Of a stretch of 6,446 nt of DNA, positions 5,800 through 6,446 are shown one piece after another. Below the pieces are notes generated by a model. It was not told where the DNA came from and did not search any database. It saw only the letters and a program-made list of their open reading frames with translations. Position 1 is the stretch's first letter. Every line of letters begins with the position of its first letter. This DNA comes from Thermoanaerobacterium sp. Its GTDB lineage: Bacteria > Bacillota > Thermoanaerobacteria > Thermoanaerobacterales > Thermoanaerobacteraceae. Both the position numbers and the translations under genes were made by a program. The stretch is from positions 1 through 6,446 of the forward strand of contig JASBVU010000110.1 of assembly GCA_029960905.1 (NCBI GenBank), given 5' to 3'.

Positions 5800-6003
5800 C
5801 TATGCGTTTACTAATTTTATCGCACCATGTGGACAATACCTTGTACAAACACCACATCCAGTACACTTCTCTTTATCTACGTTTATTTCTACTTGAAACA
5901 AACCCTTTCTTGATAACTTAAATGCACCAAACTTGCAACTGTGACTTGCTGGGCAAAAAGGCGATCTATCGCATATATCTTGATCAACATATGCATACCT
6001 CAT
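5800..6003 (-). CDS. Small ferredoxin-type iron-sulfur protein with seven cysteines
   Basis: A 67-residue cytoplasmic iron-sulfur protein, probably an electron carrier; its partner is unknown. The C-terminal half has a canonical motif CTGCGVCTRYCP (C47, C50, C53, C57). The N-terminal half has an unusual Cx5Cx5C (C11, C17, C23) in CDRSPFCPASHSCKFGAF. In two-cluster ferredoxins each cluster borrows its last cysteine from the other motif. C23 would then complete the cluster of C47, C50 and C53, leaving C11, C17 and C57 for the other, one short of four. This fits a [3Fe-4S] cluster, an unusual fourth ligand, or only one cluster (inference). The ATG at 6003 has AGGAGG 7 bases upstream. It is preceded by a strong promoter and a G-rich dyad that looks like an operator. 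Confidence 0.88.
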   Translation of the reverse strand: MRYAYVDQDICDRSPFCPASHSCKFGAFKLSRKGLFQVEINVDKEKCTGCGVCTRYCPHGAIKLVNA

Positions 6004-6038
6004 ATCATTTCCTCCTTTTAGTTTGTCAAAAGTTTTGT

Positions 6039-6065
6039 TAATACCCCCCTACCGTAGTAGGATTA
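6039..6065 (-). promoter_or_regulatory. G-rich dyad, possible CsoR/RcnR-family operator of the ferredoxin gene
   Basis: The plus strand reads TAATACCCCCCTACC followed by GTAGTAGGATTA. There are outer arms TAAT/ATTA and an inner CCTAC-N4-GTAGG, with a run of six C. This resembles the ATACCCCC...GGTAT-type sites bound by CsoR/CstR/RcnR-family (DUF156) repressors. It covers about +4 to +30 of the predicted transcript, a repressor position. The family assignment is inference; no regulator gene of that family is in the window. Confidence 0.5.
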
Positions 6066-6074
6066 TCTGTATAC

Positions 6075-6104
6075 ATTATACTTGTTTTCTGATTTGTTTG
6101 TCAA
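6075..6104 (-). promoter_or_regulatory. Sigma-A promoter of the ferredoxin gene
   Basis: Perfect TTGACA (6104-6099), an 18-base spacer and perfect TATAAT (6080-6075). The -35 lies 19 bases after the asparagine synthase stop codon. The predicted start near 6068 places the G-rich dyad at the 5' end of a leader of about 65 bases. Such a strong core promoter is consistent with a need for repression. Confidence 0.9.
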
Positions 6105-6123
6105 GATCTTTCTGCAATATCAT

Positions 6124-6446
6124 CTATAAAATTCTTATCTTGTACTTTAAAAGCCATTCATTTACTTGTATAAGGTATGCATATAGCTGTGGTCCACCCA
6201 TCAATTGAGAAAACCATGCTGGATCGTAATCTTTCGCATCAGTGTCTATTAAATTTTGCACTTCCTTTTTGCTGACTAACTGTAAAATCGGTGAAGACGG
6301 ATCGTCAATAATCCTTTGAAGCCAACTTTTCACCTTCTCTTTAAAAACCGGGTTATGTGTCTTAGGATATGGGCTTTTTTTCCTTTCTACAGCAATATCT
6401 GGTATATATCCTTTCAATGCTTCTCTCAAAAGACCTTTCTCTCTAT
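6124..6446 (-). CDS. asnB: Asparagine synthase (glutamine-hydrolysing), C-terminal end
   Basis: The last 106 codons of an AsnB-type asparagine synthetase, which makes asparagine from aspartate with ATP and glutamine in the cytoplasm. The frame is open through base 6446, so the start and both the glutaminase and most of the synthetase domain are outside. The visible segment has the conserved REKGLLREAL and RKKSPYPKTHNPVFKEKV, typical of the C-terminal synthetase domain of Firmicutes AsnB, and ends with WFSQLMGGPQLYAYLIQVNEWLLKYKIRIL. The stop is TAG (6126-6124). A TTG at 6429 lies inside the gene and is not a real start. No terminator is visible in the 19 bases before the ferredoxin -35 box, so some readthrough is likely. 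Confidence 0.92.
   Translation of the reverse strand, partial: REKGLLREALKGYIPDIAVERKKSPYPKTHNPVFKEKVKSWLQRIIDDPSSPILQLVSKKEVQNLIDTDAKDYDPAWFSQLMGGPQLYAYLIQVNEWLLKYKIRIL

Noticed and set aside
5800..5813. Catabolite-response element candidate near GTAAACGC (minus strand)
   Set aside because: Only one half matches the consensus; the other half fails, and it lies inside the ferredoxin coding end far upstream of the beta-glucosidase start.
6023..6208. Plus-strand open frame over the ferredoxin promoter and asparagine synthase end
   Set aside because: It runs across a strong minus-strand promoter and the asnB coding end and has no family features.

Overview
The window reads as low-GC, AT-rich Firmicutes DNA, most likely a thermophilic saccharolytic clostridium of the Thermoanaerobacterium/Thermoanaerobacter type. 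That placement is an inference. It rests on the strong AGGAGG-type ribosome binding sites, the T-box leader, the sporulation-associated gene ytxC next to thrS, the cytoplasmic GH1 beta-glucosidase, and overall protein character. All eight genes lie on the minus strand, so in transcription order the window runs from base 6446 down to base 1. It looks like ordinary chromosomal core and metabolic sequence. I see no mobile element, CRISPR array, tRNA or rRNA.

In transcription order: (1) the C-terminal end of an asparagine synthase (asnB), cut by the window edge; (2) a strong promoter, then a G-rich dyad at the expected transcription start that resembles a CsoR/RcnR-family operator, then a 67-residue ferredoxin with seven cysteines; (3) a GH1 beta-glucosidase with its own extended -10 promoter and a strong terminator; (4) a response regulator fused to a GGDEF-type domain whose signature is GGDDF, with a good promoter and a terminator that starts at its stop codon; (5) a DUF6873-like protein whose ribosome binding site directly abuts the U-tract of that terminator; (6) ytxC, a sporulation-associated gene with a C-terminal CxxCxxC, also with a terminator at its stop codon; (7) a short two-helix DUF445 membrane protein; (8) a consensus promoter, a complete threonine T-box leader with specifier ACC, and the first 179 codons of thrS.

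Functionally the window is a row of short transcription units rather than one pathway. The clearest regulation is the T-box: uncharged tRNA-Thr should stabilise the antiterminator and raise threonyl-tRNA synthetase. The most intriguing unexplained features are the seven-cysteine ferredoxin under a probable metal/thiol-sensor operator, and the terminator placed between the GGDEF stop codon and the next gene's Shine-Dalgarno. The second arrangement could make the DUF6873/ytxC genes depend on translation or readthrough from the signalling gene. I found no convincing new multi-gene system.
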